NCBI GenBank assembly: GCA_944381615.1
Contig: CALWLT010000012.1
Span: 1-38,157, forward strand
Source of the DNA: an uncultured Lachnospiraceae bacterium
GTDB lineage: Bacteria; Bacillota; Clostridia; Lachnospirales; Lachnospiraceae
Length of the DNA: 38,157 nt
Direction: 5' to 3'
Shown: positions 30,801 to 38,157 of the stretch, piece after piece
How the letters are laid out: every line of letters starts with the position of its first letter
Numbering within the stretch: position 1 is the first letter of the stretch
Made by a program: the position numbers and the translations under genes
Notes under the pieces: model-generated
The model's input: only the letters and a program-made list of their open reading frames with translations
Databases searched by the model: none
Told to the model about the DNA's origin: nothing

Positions 30801-32195
30801 ATGCAGGAAAAGCAGACAGAAAAGAAAAAAAGGACTTTTCAGGTGCCGGATACGTATGTGATTATCTTTTTTCTGACCATCTTTGCGATCGTGCTGACGC
30901 TGGTGCTGCCGGCCGGTTCCTATCAGATGGTTACCAACGAGGCGGGGCAGTCCGTCGTGGATCCGAATTCGTTTACCTTCACGCCGGATGTGCACCTGAC
31001 GGTTGCGGATGTGTTCTGTTCTCTTTATAACGGCCTGAAAAACGGGGCCAATACGATTTTTCTGGTCCTGATTATCGGCGGGGTATTTCAGATCGTGCTC
31101 GATACGGGAACGATCGAGGCGGTCATCAATGTAACGGTCAACAAGCTGCAGGAAAAAGCGCTGCTGATTTTCCCGTTCGTCATGGTACTCATGTCGTTCC
31201 TCGGGGCGCTGGGCGTGGGAATCAATGTGGCGCTGGCGTTTATCCCGATCGGGGTGGCGCTGTGCAAAAAATTCAGGCTGGACCCGATCGTGGCGGTGGC
31301 GATGTTTTATCTCTCATCCAACACGGGATTTTCCGCTTCGCCGGTCAATCCGTTTACGGTCCTGCTGGCGCAGGATCTGTCGGGCGTCCAGTATATGTCC
31401 GGTTTTGGGCTGCGCCTGTTTATCTGTTGCCTGATCACAGTCATGGCGATTGTCTATGTGATGCGCTACAGCCAGAAGATCCGTAAGGATCCCTCGGCCT
31501 CTATCATGCAGGTTTATCAGGAAGAACATACGGAGAAGCTGAACCTGGCGGTTACCGGCAGACAGCTGGTTATCTTCGTGGCGATGGCTGCGGCGTTCGC
31601 GTATTATACCTGGGGCGCGATTACCTATGACTGGGATCTGTCGATTCTCTCCGGCTGCCTCGTGGCGCTGGGGCTGTTTGCGGGGATTGTCGGGCGCATG
31701 AACGCGGACGCGATTGCGAAAAGTTTTGTGGCCGGATGCAAATCCATGGTCTACAGCGCGGTCCTGGTCGGTTTTGCCGGCGCGATCTCCGTCGTCATGA
31801 CGGCCGGCGGCGTGATCCATTCGATCGTGTATTATCTGTGTATCCCGCTGGCGTCGCTGCCCGCGGAGCTGGCGGCCGTCGGAATGTACGTGGCGGAGAC
31901 GATCATCGCGATCTTTATTCCGTCCGGTTCCGGGCAGGCCTATGTGACGATTCCGCTGATGGCGCCGATGGCGGACGTCCTGGGTTTTTCCCGTCAGATT
32001 GCCATCCTGGCGTTTCAGTTTGCGGATGGTTTTACCAATGCGGTGCCGCCGACGACCAGCCTTCTGATGGGCTGCCTGGGCGTGGCGGGGGTCCCGTATC
32101 AGAAATGGCTGCGCTTTTCCGTTCCGCTGTTCGGAGCGTTTGCGGTTGTGGCCTGCGTGACGCTGGTGGCGGCCACGATGACCGGATGGGCCTGA
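30801..32195 (+). CDS. YfcC/DcuC-type membrane transporter
   Basis: This integral membrane carrier of the YfcC family has 464 residues and about twelve membrane segments. The family carries dicarboxylates, basic amino acids or related compounds, with the ligand often unknown. Hallmarks are VPDTYVIIFFLTIFAIVLTLVLPAGSY at the start, MVLMSFLGALGVGINVALAFIPIGVALCKK, FYLSSNTGFSASPVNPFT, and late IAIFIPSGSGQAYVTIPLMAPMAD with FADGFTNAVPPTTSLLMG. AAGGAGGGGG sets the start at 30801. As the only transporter in the operon, it is the likely importer of the pathway substrate. Confidence 0.9.
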   Translation: MQEKQTEKKKRTFQVPDTYVIIFFLTIFAIVLTLVLPAGSYQMVTNEAGQSVVDPNSFTFTPDVHLTVADVFCSLYNGLKNGANTIFLVLIIGGVFQIVLDTGTIEAVINVTVNKLQEKALLIFPFVMVLMSFLGALGVGINVALAFIPIGVALCKKFRLDPIVAVAMFYLSSNTGFSASPVNPFTVLLAQDLSGVQYMSGFGLRLFICCLITVMAIVYVMRYSQKIRKDPSASIMQVYQEEHTEKLNLAVTGRQLVIFVAMAAAFAYYTWGAITYDWDLSILSGCLVALGLFAGIVGRMNADAIAKSFVAGCKSMVYSAVLVGFAGAISVVMTAGGVIHSIVYYLCIPLASLPAELAAVGMYVAETIIAIFIPSGSGQAYVTIPLMAPMADVLGFSRQIAILAFQFADGFTNAVPPTTSLLMGCLGVAGVPYQKWLRFSVPLFGAFAVVACVTLVAATMTGWA

Positions 32196-32240
32196 TGTGT
32201 GCCGGATCAAAGAGGATGCGGGAAGAAAGGAGGAAGCTGC

Positions 32241-33503
32241 GTGGAAAAAATGTATAAGATCTTATGCGGACGGCTGTTTGACGGAGAGAGGACCGTTCTG
32301 GAGGAACGGATGGAAATTTTGACGGAAGGGAACCGTATCCGCGCCGTGGGGCGCGATCTCCCCTGTCCGGAGGGAACGGAGATCATCGATCTCTCGGACG
32401 CGACGGTCACGCCGGGGCTGATGGACGCGCACACGCATATGAACTTTATCGAGTGGAAGGATTTTGAGCGCACCATGCTCTATCAGTCCCCGGCCTGGAA
32501 GGGGATGGCCGTCCTCTACAACGCGAGAAAAGGGCTGCGGCGGGGCTTTACGGCGATGCGGCACTGCGGGACGAACAGCAATGACGCCTATGCGTCGATA
32601 GATGCGAAACGGCTGATCAACGCCGGGTATTTTGAGGGGGCGCGCCTGGTCATCGCGCCGCATTACGTGACCTGCAGCAACAGCCACGGCGATATTTCCC
32701 ACCGGGTGGCGCAGAATCCGGCGCTGGGGGAGAAGCTGTGGCGGGATTACCCGGGAGCCGGCTGCGGGCCGTATGAATTCCGGGATATCGTGCGCACGCA
32801 GATCAAATACGGCGCGGACTATATCAAGATTTTTGCCAACGGCGGGTTTACCACGCCCAATGACAGCCCGGACGATCTGACGCTGTGCGAGGATGAACTG
32901 AAATCGATCATCGATACGGCGCACCAGCTGAAGAAAAAAGTGACGGCGCACGCCTATTCGACGGAGACGATCCGGCTGTTGGTAAGGCTCGGGATTGACG
33001 GGATCGAACACGGCTCGCTGTTAGACGATCCGGAGCTGATTGCCGAGATGGAGGAGAAGGATGTTTACCTGATTCCCAATTTTGCGGCCTATGATCAGAT
33101 CATCTTCGGCACGGAGGAGCTTCTGAAAAAGATGATTCCGGCGATGCGGGAGAAGATTCCCAGATACGCCGAGCGCATGCTTTGCTCCCGGGAGCTCGTC
33201 ATGAAGAGCCGGCTCCGGATCGGCTACGGGACGGATTTTGTGATGGCGCACAACTGCTATGAAAGCGGGTATGAGTTTATCTCGTGGATGAAGATGGGGG
33301 CCGATCCGCTGCGCGTGCTGCGGGCGGCGACGTCCGTCAACGCGACGATCCTGGAGCTTCCGGAAACGGGCGCTGTAAAGCCGGGCTATCTGGCCGATCT
33401 GGCCGCCTGGCGCCGCGATCTGCTGCACGATCCGGAGGCGCTGTTAGACTGCGCGTTCGTCATGAAGGACGGCGTGATTTATCCGGTGGAAAAATCAGAA
33501 TAA
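32241..33503 (+). CDS. metal-dependent amidohydrolase
   Basis: This amidohydrolase-superfamily enzyme of 420 residues is close to the imidazolonepropionase/Xaa-Pro dipeptidase-like group. Metal ligands appear as His-x-His in MDAHTHMNF, a likely carboxylated Lys in YIKIFANGG, His in KVTAHAYST, His in GIEHGSLLD and Asp in GYGTDFVMAH. The C-terminus has the usual composite-domain sequence GAVKPGYLADLAAW. GTG 32241 is chosen because AAAGGAGG ends seven bases ahead; ATG 32250 is the alternative. It probably hydrolyses an amide or cyclic imide bond of the substrate and closes the operon. The substrate is not predictable. Confidence 0.9.
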   Translation: MEKMYKILCGRLFDGERTVLEERMEILTEGNRIRAVGRDLPCPEGTEIIDLSDATVTPGLMDAHTHMNFIEWKDFERTMLYQSPAWKGMAVLYNARKGLRRGFTAMRHCGTNSNDAYASIDAKRLINAGYFEGARLVIAPHYVTCSNSHGDISHRVAQNPALGEKLWRDYPGAGCGPYEFRDIVRTQIKYGADYIKIFANGGFTTPNDSPDDLTLCEDELKSIIDTAHQLKKKVTAHAYSTETIRLLVRLGIDGIEHGSLLDDPELIAEMEEKDVYLIPNFAAYDQIIFGTEELLKKMIPAMREKIPRYAERMLCSRELVMKSRLRIGYGTDFVMAHNCYESGYEFISWMKMGADPLRVLRAATSVNATILELPETGAVKPGYLADLAAWRRDLLHDPEALLDCAFVMKDGVIYPVEKSE

Positions 33504-33506
33504 AAG

Positions 33507-33540
33507 GGAACTCGAAAATTGTTTTTGTTCGTTCCGTTTT
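33507..33540 (+). terminator. terminator after the catabolic operon
   Basis: GGAAC (33507-33511) pairs with GTTCC (33531-33535), with an inner CGAAAA/TTTTTG helix, followed by GTTTT. The stem is imperfect. Confidence 0.5.
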
Positions 33541-33543
33541 CTC

Positions 33544-33572
33544 GTGACAGAAGTCCCGAAATGTATTATACT
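33544..33572 (+). promoter_or_regulatory. promoter for pcrA
   Basis: GTGACA (33544-33549), 17 bp, and TATACT (33567-33572). The start codon is about 33 bases downstream, after GGGAGGAG. Confidence 0.65.
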
Positions 33573-33604
33573 GGTAGTCTGAACGTTTTGGGAGGAGATC
33601 GGCA

Positions 33605-35965
33605 ATGAGCAAATACGATACTTTGAATCCAATGCAGCGGGAGGCGGTCCTTCACACGGAGGGGCCGCTTCTGATTCTGGCGGGGGCCGGTTCGGGCAAG
33701 ACCCGCGTCCTGACGCACCGGATTGCCTATCTGATAGAGGAAAAGGGGGTAATGCCCTGGAACATTCTGGCGATTACCTTTACCAACAAGGCGGCGGCCG
33801 AGATGCGGGAACGCGTGGACCGGATCGTGGGAGACGGCGCGCAGAGCGTCTGGGTCAGCACCTTCCATTCTTCCTGCGTGCGGATTCTGCGGCGTTTTAT
33901 CGACCATCTGGGATACGATACGAATTTTACCATCTATGATACGGACGATCAGCGGACGCTGATGAAGCAGGTGTTCAAGCGGCTGAATATCGATTCAAAG
34001 CTGTTTAAGGAGCGGGCGGTGCTCTCGCAGATTTCCTCCGCCAAGAACGAGATGATAACGCCGGAGGAGTTTGCGAAGAATGCGGCCGGCTTCCGCGAGG
34101 AGAAGATCGCGCAGATCTACGCCGCCTATCAGACGGAGCTTCGCAGGAACAACGCGCTGGATTTCGACGATCTGCTGGTAAAGACCGTGGAGCTGTTTCG
34201 GACCTCGCCGGAGGTGCTCTCGTACTATCAGGAGAAGTTTCTTTATATTATGGTGGACGAGTATCAGGATACGAACCGCGTGCAGTTCATGATGGTGGAT
34301 CTGCTGGCCGGACGCCGCCGCAACGTCTGCGTGGTCGGCGACGACGATCAGTCGATCTATAAATTCCGCGGCGCGGATATCGAAAATATCCTGAGTTTTG
34401 AGAAGGCGTTTCCGGGCGCGCGGGTCATCAAGCTGGAGCAGAATTACCGCTCGACGCAGAGCATCCTGAACACGGCCAACGCCGTGATCCGCAACAACCG
34501 CGGGCGCAAGGACAAGACGCTGTGGACGGACAACGAGGAGGGGAGCCGGGTCCGGTTCCTGCAGTTTGATACGGCCTATGAGGAGGCAGACGCCGTGATC
34601 CGCGAGATTCACAGCCTGCGCGAAAGCGGGCAGGGCGAATATTCGGATTTCGCCGTCCTTTACCGGACCAACGCCCAGTCGCGGCTTCTGGAGGAAAAAT
34701 GTATTCTCTACAGCGTTCCCTACCGGCTGGTGGGCGGCGTGAATTTCTACCAGAGAAAGGAGATCAAGGACATCCTCTGCTATCTGAAAACGGTGGCCAA
34801 CGGGCGGGACGATCTGGCGGTGCAGCGCATTATCAACGTGCCGCGGCGCGGGATCGGAGCGACGACCATCGGGAAGATCACGATCTTTGCCTCGGCCAAC
34901 GGCATGAGCTTTTACGACGCGCTGCTGCGCGTCAGGGGTATCCCCGGGCTTGGCCGGGCGGCGGAAAAGATTGAGAAATTTACGGCGCTGATCGAGGCGC
35001 TTCGCGCCCGCGCCGCCGCCGGCGCGTCGATTCGCGAGCTGACGGAAGCGGCGCTGGAGGAGACGGGGTACCGGGACGAGCTGGAGGCCGAAGAGGAGAT
35101 TGAAGCGCAGACGCGCCTGCAGAACGTGGAGGAATTGATAAACAAGGCGGCCAGCTATGACGGGACGGCGGAAACGCCGACGCTGGACGGCTTTCTGGAA
35201 GAGGTGGCGCTGGTGGCCGACGTGGACAACGTGGACGGGTCGGAAAACCGGGTGGTGCTGATGACGCTGCACAGCGCCAAGGGACTGGAATTTCCCTTTG
35301 TGTACCTGAGCGGCATGGAGGACGGGCTGTTTCCCAGCAGCATGGCGATCCTGTCGGACGACCGGGACGCGGTGGAGGAAGAGCGCAGGCTCTGCTACGT
35401 GGGGATCACGCGGGCGCAGAAGCGGCTGACGCTGACGGCCGCCAGGCAGCGGATGACCAACGGGGAGACGCGCTTTTCGCGGATTAGCCGGTTCGTGGAA
35501 GAGATTCCGGAGGAATATCTCGAAGAAGAGGAAGCGGCACCGGGACCGGGAAGCAGAGGCCGGGATTTATCCTGGAACCGGTCGCCCGGCCGGATGAGCG
35601 GCTGGGGTCAGGGCGGCTTTACGGCGGCGGACGGCGGACCCGCGGGAAATGCCGGGGCGGGCCGGGACGGCGGGATCCTGGCCGGCGGCGCCGGCCGGAT
35701 GCCGGAGCGAAGAAACGCCTATGCGGCGGGCGGGGCGTTCGGCGCGGGGGCGAAAACGTCCGCCGCCTTCGGGAAAGCTTTTTCCATTCAGAAAGCGGAT
35801 CATCTGGATTACGGGGAAGGGGACCGCGTGCGCCACATCAAATTCGGGGAGGGAACCGTAAAGCAGATCGCGGACGGCGGGAAGGATTACGAGGTAACGG
35901 TGGAATTTGACCGCGTGGGCGTCAAGAAAATGTTCGCCTCGTTTGCGAAGCTGAAACGGTGCTGA
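33605..35965 (+). CDS. pcrA: ATP-dependent DNA helicase PcrA (UvrD family)
   Basis: This 3'-5' SF1A helicase acts in repair, rolling-circle replication and clearing of RNA polymerase. The 786-residue protein shows LILAGAGSGKTRVLTHRIAYLI (Walker A), STFHSSCVRILRRF, MVDEYQDTNRVQ (Walker B), VVGDDDQSIYKFRGAD, LEQNYRST, LMTLHSAKGLEFP and YVGITRAQKRL. A Gly/Ala/Arg-rich linker of about 70 residues (from about 645) leads to the C-terminal Tudor-like domain (about 730-786, GDRVRHIKFGEGTVKQIADGGKDYEVTVEFDRVGVKKMFASFAKL), which in PcrA binds RNA polymerase. Length is slightly above the usual 720-750 because of the linker. Confidence 0.96.
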   Translation: MSKYDTLNPMQREAVLHTEGPLLILAGAGSGKTRVLTHRIAYLIEEKGVMPWNILAITFTNKAAAEMRERVDRIVGDGAQSVWVSTFHSSCVRILRRFIDHLGYDTNFTIYDTDDQRTLMKQVFKRLNIDSKLFKERAVLSQISSAKNEMITPEEFAKNAAGFREEKIAQIYAAYQTELRRNNALDFDDLLVKTVELFRTSPEVLSYYQEKFLYIMVDEYQDTNRVQFMMVDLLAGRRRNVCVVGDDDQSIYKFRGADIENILSFEKAFPGARVIKLEQNYRSTQSILNTANAVIRNNRGRKDKTLWTDNEEGSRVRFLQFDTAYEEADAVIREIHSLRESGQGEYSDFAVLYRTNAQSRLLEEKCILYSVPYRLVGGVNFYQRKEIKDILCYLKTVANGRDDLAVQRIINVPRRGIGATTIGKITIFASANGMSFYDALLRVRGIPGLGRAAEKIEKFTALIEALRARAAAGASIRELTEAALEETGYRDELEAEEEIEAQTRLQNVEELINKAASYDGTAETPTLDGFLEEVALVADVDNVDGSENRVVLMTLHSAKGLEFPFVYLSGMEDGLFPSSMAILSDDRDAVEEERRLCYVGITRAQKRLTLTAARQRMTNGETRFSRISRFVEEIPEEYLEEEEAAPGPGSRGRDLSWNRSPGRMSGWGQGGFTAADGGPAGNAGAGRDGGILAGGAGRMPERRNAYAAGGAFGAGAKTSAAFGKAFSIQKADHLDYGEGDRVRHIKFGEGTVKQIADGGKDYEVTVEFDRVGVKKMFASFAKLKRC

Positions 35966-36031
35966 AAAAATTTTCTGAATTTTGCGGTATGATTTTCTCA
36001 AATTTCAATAGTAAAAAGAAGAGTTTGATGA

Positions 36032-36037
36032 TATAAT
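36032..36037 (+). promoter_or_regulatory. possible -10 box ahead of small membrane protein gene
   Basis: A perfect TATAAT lies in an AT-rich gap (35985-36045) after pcrA, about 50 bases ahead of the next start. The matching -35 at 17 bp (TAGTAA) is poor. Confidence 0.4.
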
Positions 36038-36089
36038 ATAAGGGACAAGAATACCGGCAAAGCGATGCGCGGGAAAGGATGTGGGTTCT

Positions 36090-36377
36090 ATGAATAAATT
36101 TGACATGATGAGCAAGGACGCAATCTCGAAAGTGGAGGAGATTATGAACGCGACGAAGCTGAATGAATTTCTGCACAGGAAAGAGGAAGAAGAGAAGCAG
36201 AAGACCTGTATTCTCTGGATTCTCGCGATTATCGGCGTTGTGGCGGCCGTAGCTGCGATCGCTTACGGCGTGTACCGTTTCTTTACCCCGGATTATCTGG
36301 AGGATTTCGAGGACGATTTCGACGACGACTTCGACGATGATTTCTTCGAGGACGAGGCAGAGGAGAAAAAGGAATAA
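36090..36377 (+). CDS. small membrane protein with Asp/Phe acidic tail
   Basis: I do not recognise a named family. The 95-residue protein has a soluble N-terminal part (about 1-39, MNKFDMMSKDAISKVEEIM onward, amphipathic), one membrane segment (about 42-64, CILWILAIIGVVAAVAAIAYGVY), and a strongly acidic end made of Asp-Phe-Glu repeats (DFEDDFDDDFDDDFFEDE). The underlying DNA repeats GACGA(C/T)TTCGA. ATG 36090 follows AAAGGATG; a GTG nine bases upstream is less likely. The acidic cytoplasmic or external tail might bind cations or a basic partner; nothing decides. A strong terminator follows. Confidence 0.7.
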   Translation: MNKFDMMSKDAISKVEEIMNATKLNEFLHRKEEEEKQKTCILWILAIIGVVAAVAAIAYGVYRFFTPDYLEDFEDDFDDDFDDDFFEDEAEEKKE

Positions 36378-36413
36378 GCGCAATCCGGGCAGGGAGAGCT
36401 GAGAAAGAAAGAG

Positions 36414-36464
36414 AAGCCGCACGCCGTGGACAGGACGGAACTGATCCGCGGCGGGCGGCTTTTT
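36414..36464 (+). terminator. terminator after small membrane protein gene
   Basis: AAGCCGC, CGCCG and TGGA (36414-36430) pair with TCCG, CGGCG and GCGGCTT (36445-36461), about 16 bp with one mismatch and one G-U. The T-run is 36460-36464. Confidence 0.82.
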
Positions 36465-36491
36465 GCGCGAAGAAGAGATGAAAGATGCCGG

Positions 36492-36655
36492 CGGATGCCG
36501 GAGCGAAGAAAGCGGGGGCGGCCGTCCTGCCTGTCGGAGACGGGCAACAAAAAAAGCGGGGCGGCGGCCCTGTCTGTCGAAGACGGGCAACAGAAAAAAG
36601 CGGGGCGGCCGCTCTGTCTGTCGGAGATGGGTGCCGGAAAAAGCGGGGATGGCCT
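36492..36655 (+). repeat. 43-44-bp degenerate tandem repeat ahead of rlmD
   Basis: CTGTCGGAGA-type anchors occur at 36531, 36574 and 36618, each followed by GGGCAAC or a variant and an A-run then GCGGGGCGG. A partial unit begins at 36492. The segment between the terminator and rlmD (about 215 bases) has no gene; open frames in it are repeat products. A 20-bp match to its first unit lies inside the pcrA linker (35696-35715). Confidence 0.75.
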
Positions 36656-36679
36656 GACGCGCAGAGAAAGGATCGGAGC

Positions 36680-38157
36680 ATGAAAAAAGGAGAGATTTAC
36701 GAGGGAACGGTTGTGCGGACCGATTTCCCCAACCGGGGGATCATCGAGCTGGACGGCGAAGTGGCGGTCGTCAAGAATGCGCTTCCCGGCCAGCGGGTAA
36801 CGTTTGGCGTGACGAAAAAGAGAAAAGGGAAATGCGAGGGACGGCTTCTGGAGGTTACGGCGCCTGCGGCGGACGAGACGGCCGCCGATCCGTGCCCTCA
36901 TTTTGGCGTCTGCGGCGGCTGCCTCTATCAGACGTTTCCCTATGAGAGACAGCTGGCGATCAAAGAGGCGCAGGTGCGCGCGCTTCTGGATCCGGTCGTG
37001 CGCGGGCCTTTTGAGTACGACGGGATCCTGAAAAGCCCGCTGGAGCAGGGATACCGCAACAAGATGGAATTTTCCTTCGGGGACGAATATAAGGGCGGGC
37101 CGCTGGCGCTGGGGATGCACCGGCGCGGCAGTCTCTATGACATCGTGACGGCGGACGGCTGCCGGATTGTCCACGAGGATTTCCGGAAGATCCTTTCGTG
37201 CACGAGGGAGTATTTTGCAGAGAAGCAGGTTCCGTTTCTGGGAAAACGGGATCATCTGGGCTATCTGCGCCATCTGCTGGTGCGCAGGGCGACGAAGACG
37301 GGAGAGATCCTGACGGACCTGATTACCACGACGCAGACGGACGCGCTGCCGGACGGCCTGTCGGAGCAGGAGCTTTTGAGCGGATGGGTCTCGCGCCTGG
37401 GCGCGCTTAAACTGGAGGGGACGCTGGCGGGGATCCTTCACACCCGGAACGATACGCTGGCCGACGCGGTAAAGGATGAGGGGACGGATATCCTGGCGGG
37501 CCGCGGGTATTTTTACGAGGAGCTTCTGGGCCTGCGCTTTCGCATTACCCCGTTTTCCTTTTTCCAGACCAATTCGCTGGGAGCGGAGCTTCTTTACGAG
37601 AAAGTGCGCGAATATGTGGGAAGTACGGAGGAAAAGACGGTGTTTGACCTCTACAGCGGAACCGGCACCATCGCGCAGATCCTGGCGCCGGTGGCCAGCC
37701 GGGTAGTGGGCGTGGAGATCGTGGAGGAAGCCGTGGAGGCGGCGCGGGAGAATGCCCGTGCCAACGGCCTTGCCAACTGTGAATTTCTCGCCGGAGACGT
37801 GCTGAAGGTCGTGGACGGGCTGACGCAGAAGCCGGATCTCATCGTGCTGGATCCGCCGCGCGACGGCATTCATCCCAAGGCGATCGGCAAGATCATCCGG
37901 TTCGGGGTCGGGCGGATGGTCTACGTCTCCTGCAAACCGACGAGCCTGGCCCGTGATCTGGAGATCCTGCAGGAAAGCGGATACCGCGTCGAGCGGCTGT
38001 GCCTGGTCGACCTGTTCCCGGCGACCGCGAATGTGGAGACGGTTGTCTTGCTTTCCAAGGGCGAGGTCGACTCGAAAAAGATTCGGGTTGAGTTCTCTTT
38101 GGAAGATATGGATATGTCCGAATTTCAGGATGGGGCAACCTACACGCAGATCAAGGA
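36680..38157 (+). CDS. rlmD: 23S rRNA (uracil-C5)-methyltransferase RlmD, 3' end beyond window
   Basis: This TrmA/RlmD-type methyltransferase makes 5-methyluridine in 23S rRNA using SAM. No stop is reached in the ~492 codons present. A TRAM domain covers about 1-60. Iron-sulfur Cys are in CPHFGVCGGC, with another Cys in DGCRIVHED. The catalytic domain has FFQTNSLGAELLY, the SAM loop VFDLYSGTGTIA, LIVLDPPRDGIHPKA and the nucleophile Cys in YVSCKPTSLARDL, where Lys replaces the textbook Asn. The canonical protein would end shortly after DLFPATANVETVVLL. Instead an extra tail (EVDSKKIRVEFSLEDMDMSEF...) of lower GC continues to the window end. The tail resembles extensions I recall on clostridial RlmD proteins. 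Confidence 0.92.
   Translation, partial: MKKGEIYEGTVVRTDFPNRGIIELDGEVAVVKNALPGQRVTFGVTKKRKGKCEGRLLEVTAPAADETAADPCPHFGVCGGCLYQTFPYERQLAIKEAQVRALLDPVVRGPFEYDGILKSPLEQGYRNKMEFSFGDEYKGGPLALGMHRRGSLYDIVTADGCRIVHEDFRKILSCTREYFAEKQVPFLGKRDHLGYLRHLLVRRATKTGEILTDLITTTQTDALPDGLSEQELLSGWVSRLGALKLEGTLAGILHTRNDTLADAVKDEGTDILAGRGYFYEELLGLRFRITPFSFFQTNSLGAELLYEKVREYVGSTEEKTVFDLYSGTGTIAQILAPVASRVVGVEIVEEAVEAARENARANGLANCEFLAGDVLKVVDGLTQKPDLIVLDPPRDGIHPKAIGKIIRFGVGRMVYVSCKPTSLARDLEILQESGYRVERLCLVDLFPATANVETVVLLSKGEVDSKKIRVEFSLEDMDMSEFQDGATYTQIK

Noticed and set aside
36492..36655. CRISPR-like repeat array
   Set aside because: Units are contiguous and degenerate with no unique spacers and no cas genes.
36426..36683. 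85-codon plus-strand open frame before rlmD
   Set aside because: It is made of the 43-bp repeat and begins inside a terminator stem.
36293..37873. 526-codon minus-strand open frame
   Set aside because: It lies antisense to rlmD and the repeat array, with Arg/Gln/Pro-rich composition and no recognisable motif.

Overview
The window looks like ordinary chromosome from a GC-rich Clostridia member, most likely a gut Lachnospiraceae. This rests on gene content: YitT/DUF2179, a TrpR-like YerC regulator, DUF1836, a DacF-type carboxypeptidase, a PcrA helicase with its C-terminal domain and a clostridial-style RlmD. It also rests on strong Shine-Dalgarno sites, frequent ATGA/TTGA/GTGA overlaps and clear sigma-A promoters with 16-17 bp spacers. 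I see no rRNA, tRNA, CRISPR array or insertion sequence. Species cannot be named from the sequence.

Layout. 1-9.6 kb: housekeeping genes on the plus strand (yitT; tcdA; nadE-RNA methyltransferase; nfeD-SPFH; an acetyltransferase with a small membrane protein; birA-mutY). 9.6-12.6 kb: a lipid kinase, the primary sigma factor and QueH. 12.6-16.1 kb: a HAD phosphatase translationally coupled to a complete zinc/manganese-type ABC importer. 16.1-18.2 kb: a MATE efflux gene behind a promoter-plus-terminator leader (candidate riboswitch), then a double-TOBE molybdate-binding protein. 18.2-20.5 kb: two G3E GTPase genes, one with a very long His tract and one fused to a YcgQ-type DUF1980 domain. 20.5-26.7 kb: cell-wall genes (polysaccharide deacetylase, D-Ala-D-Ala carboxypeptidase), an orphan ABC substrate-binding lipoprotein, a Cof phosphatase, YerC and a DUF1836 protein. 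26.8-33.5 kb: a catabolic island with a divergent LysR regulator and a five-gene operon (AtuA/DUF1446, AtuA C-terminal domain, CaiB-type CoA-transferase, YfcC-type transporter, amidohydrolase). 33.6-38.2 kb: pcrA, a small acidic membrane protein and rlmD, which runs off the window end.

How genes work together. The importer, the His-rich GTPase and the GTPase-DUF1980 fusion make a loose metal-homeostasis neighbourhood. The AtuA island is a self-contained uptake, CoA-activation and hydrolysis pathway of unknown substrate and is the best candidate for an undescribed system. A second theme is short GC-rich tandem repeats (periods 14, 20, 21, 24, 30, 39 and about 43 bp) placed almost only at gene ends, ribosome-binding regions and promoters, which suggests that gene termini here are being reshaped by slippage. 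The last ~120 bases, at the 3' end of rlmD, drop in GC and encode a C-terminal tail; rlmD (rumA) 3' ends are known integration targets, so a mobile element may begin just outside the window.
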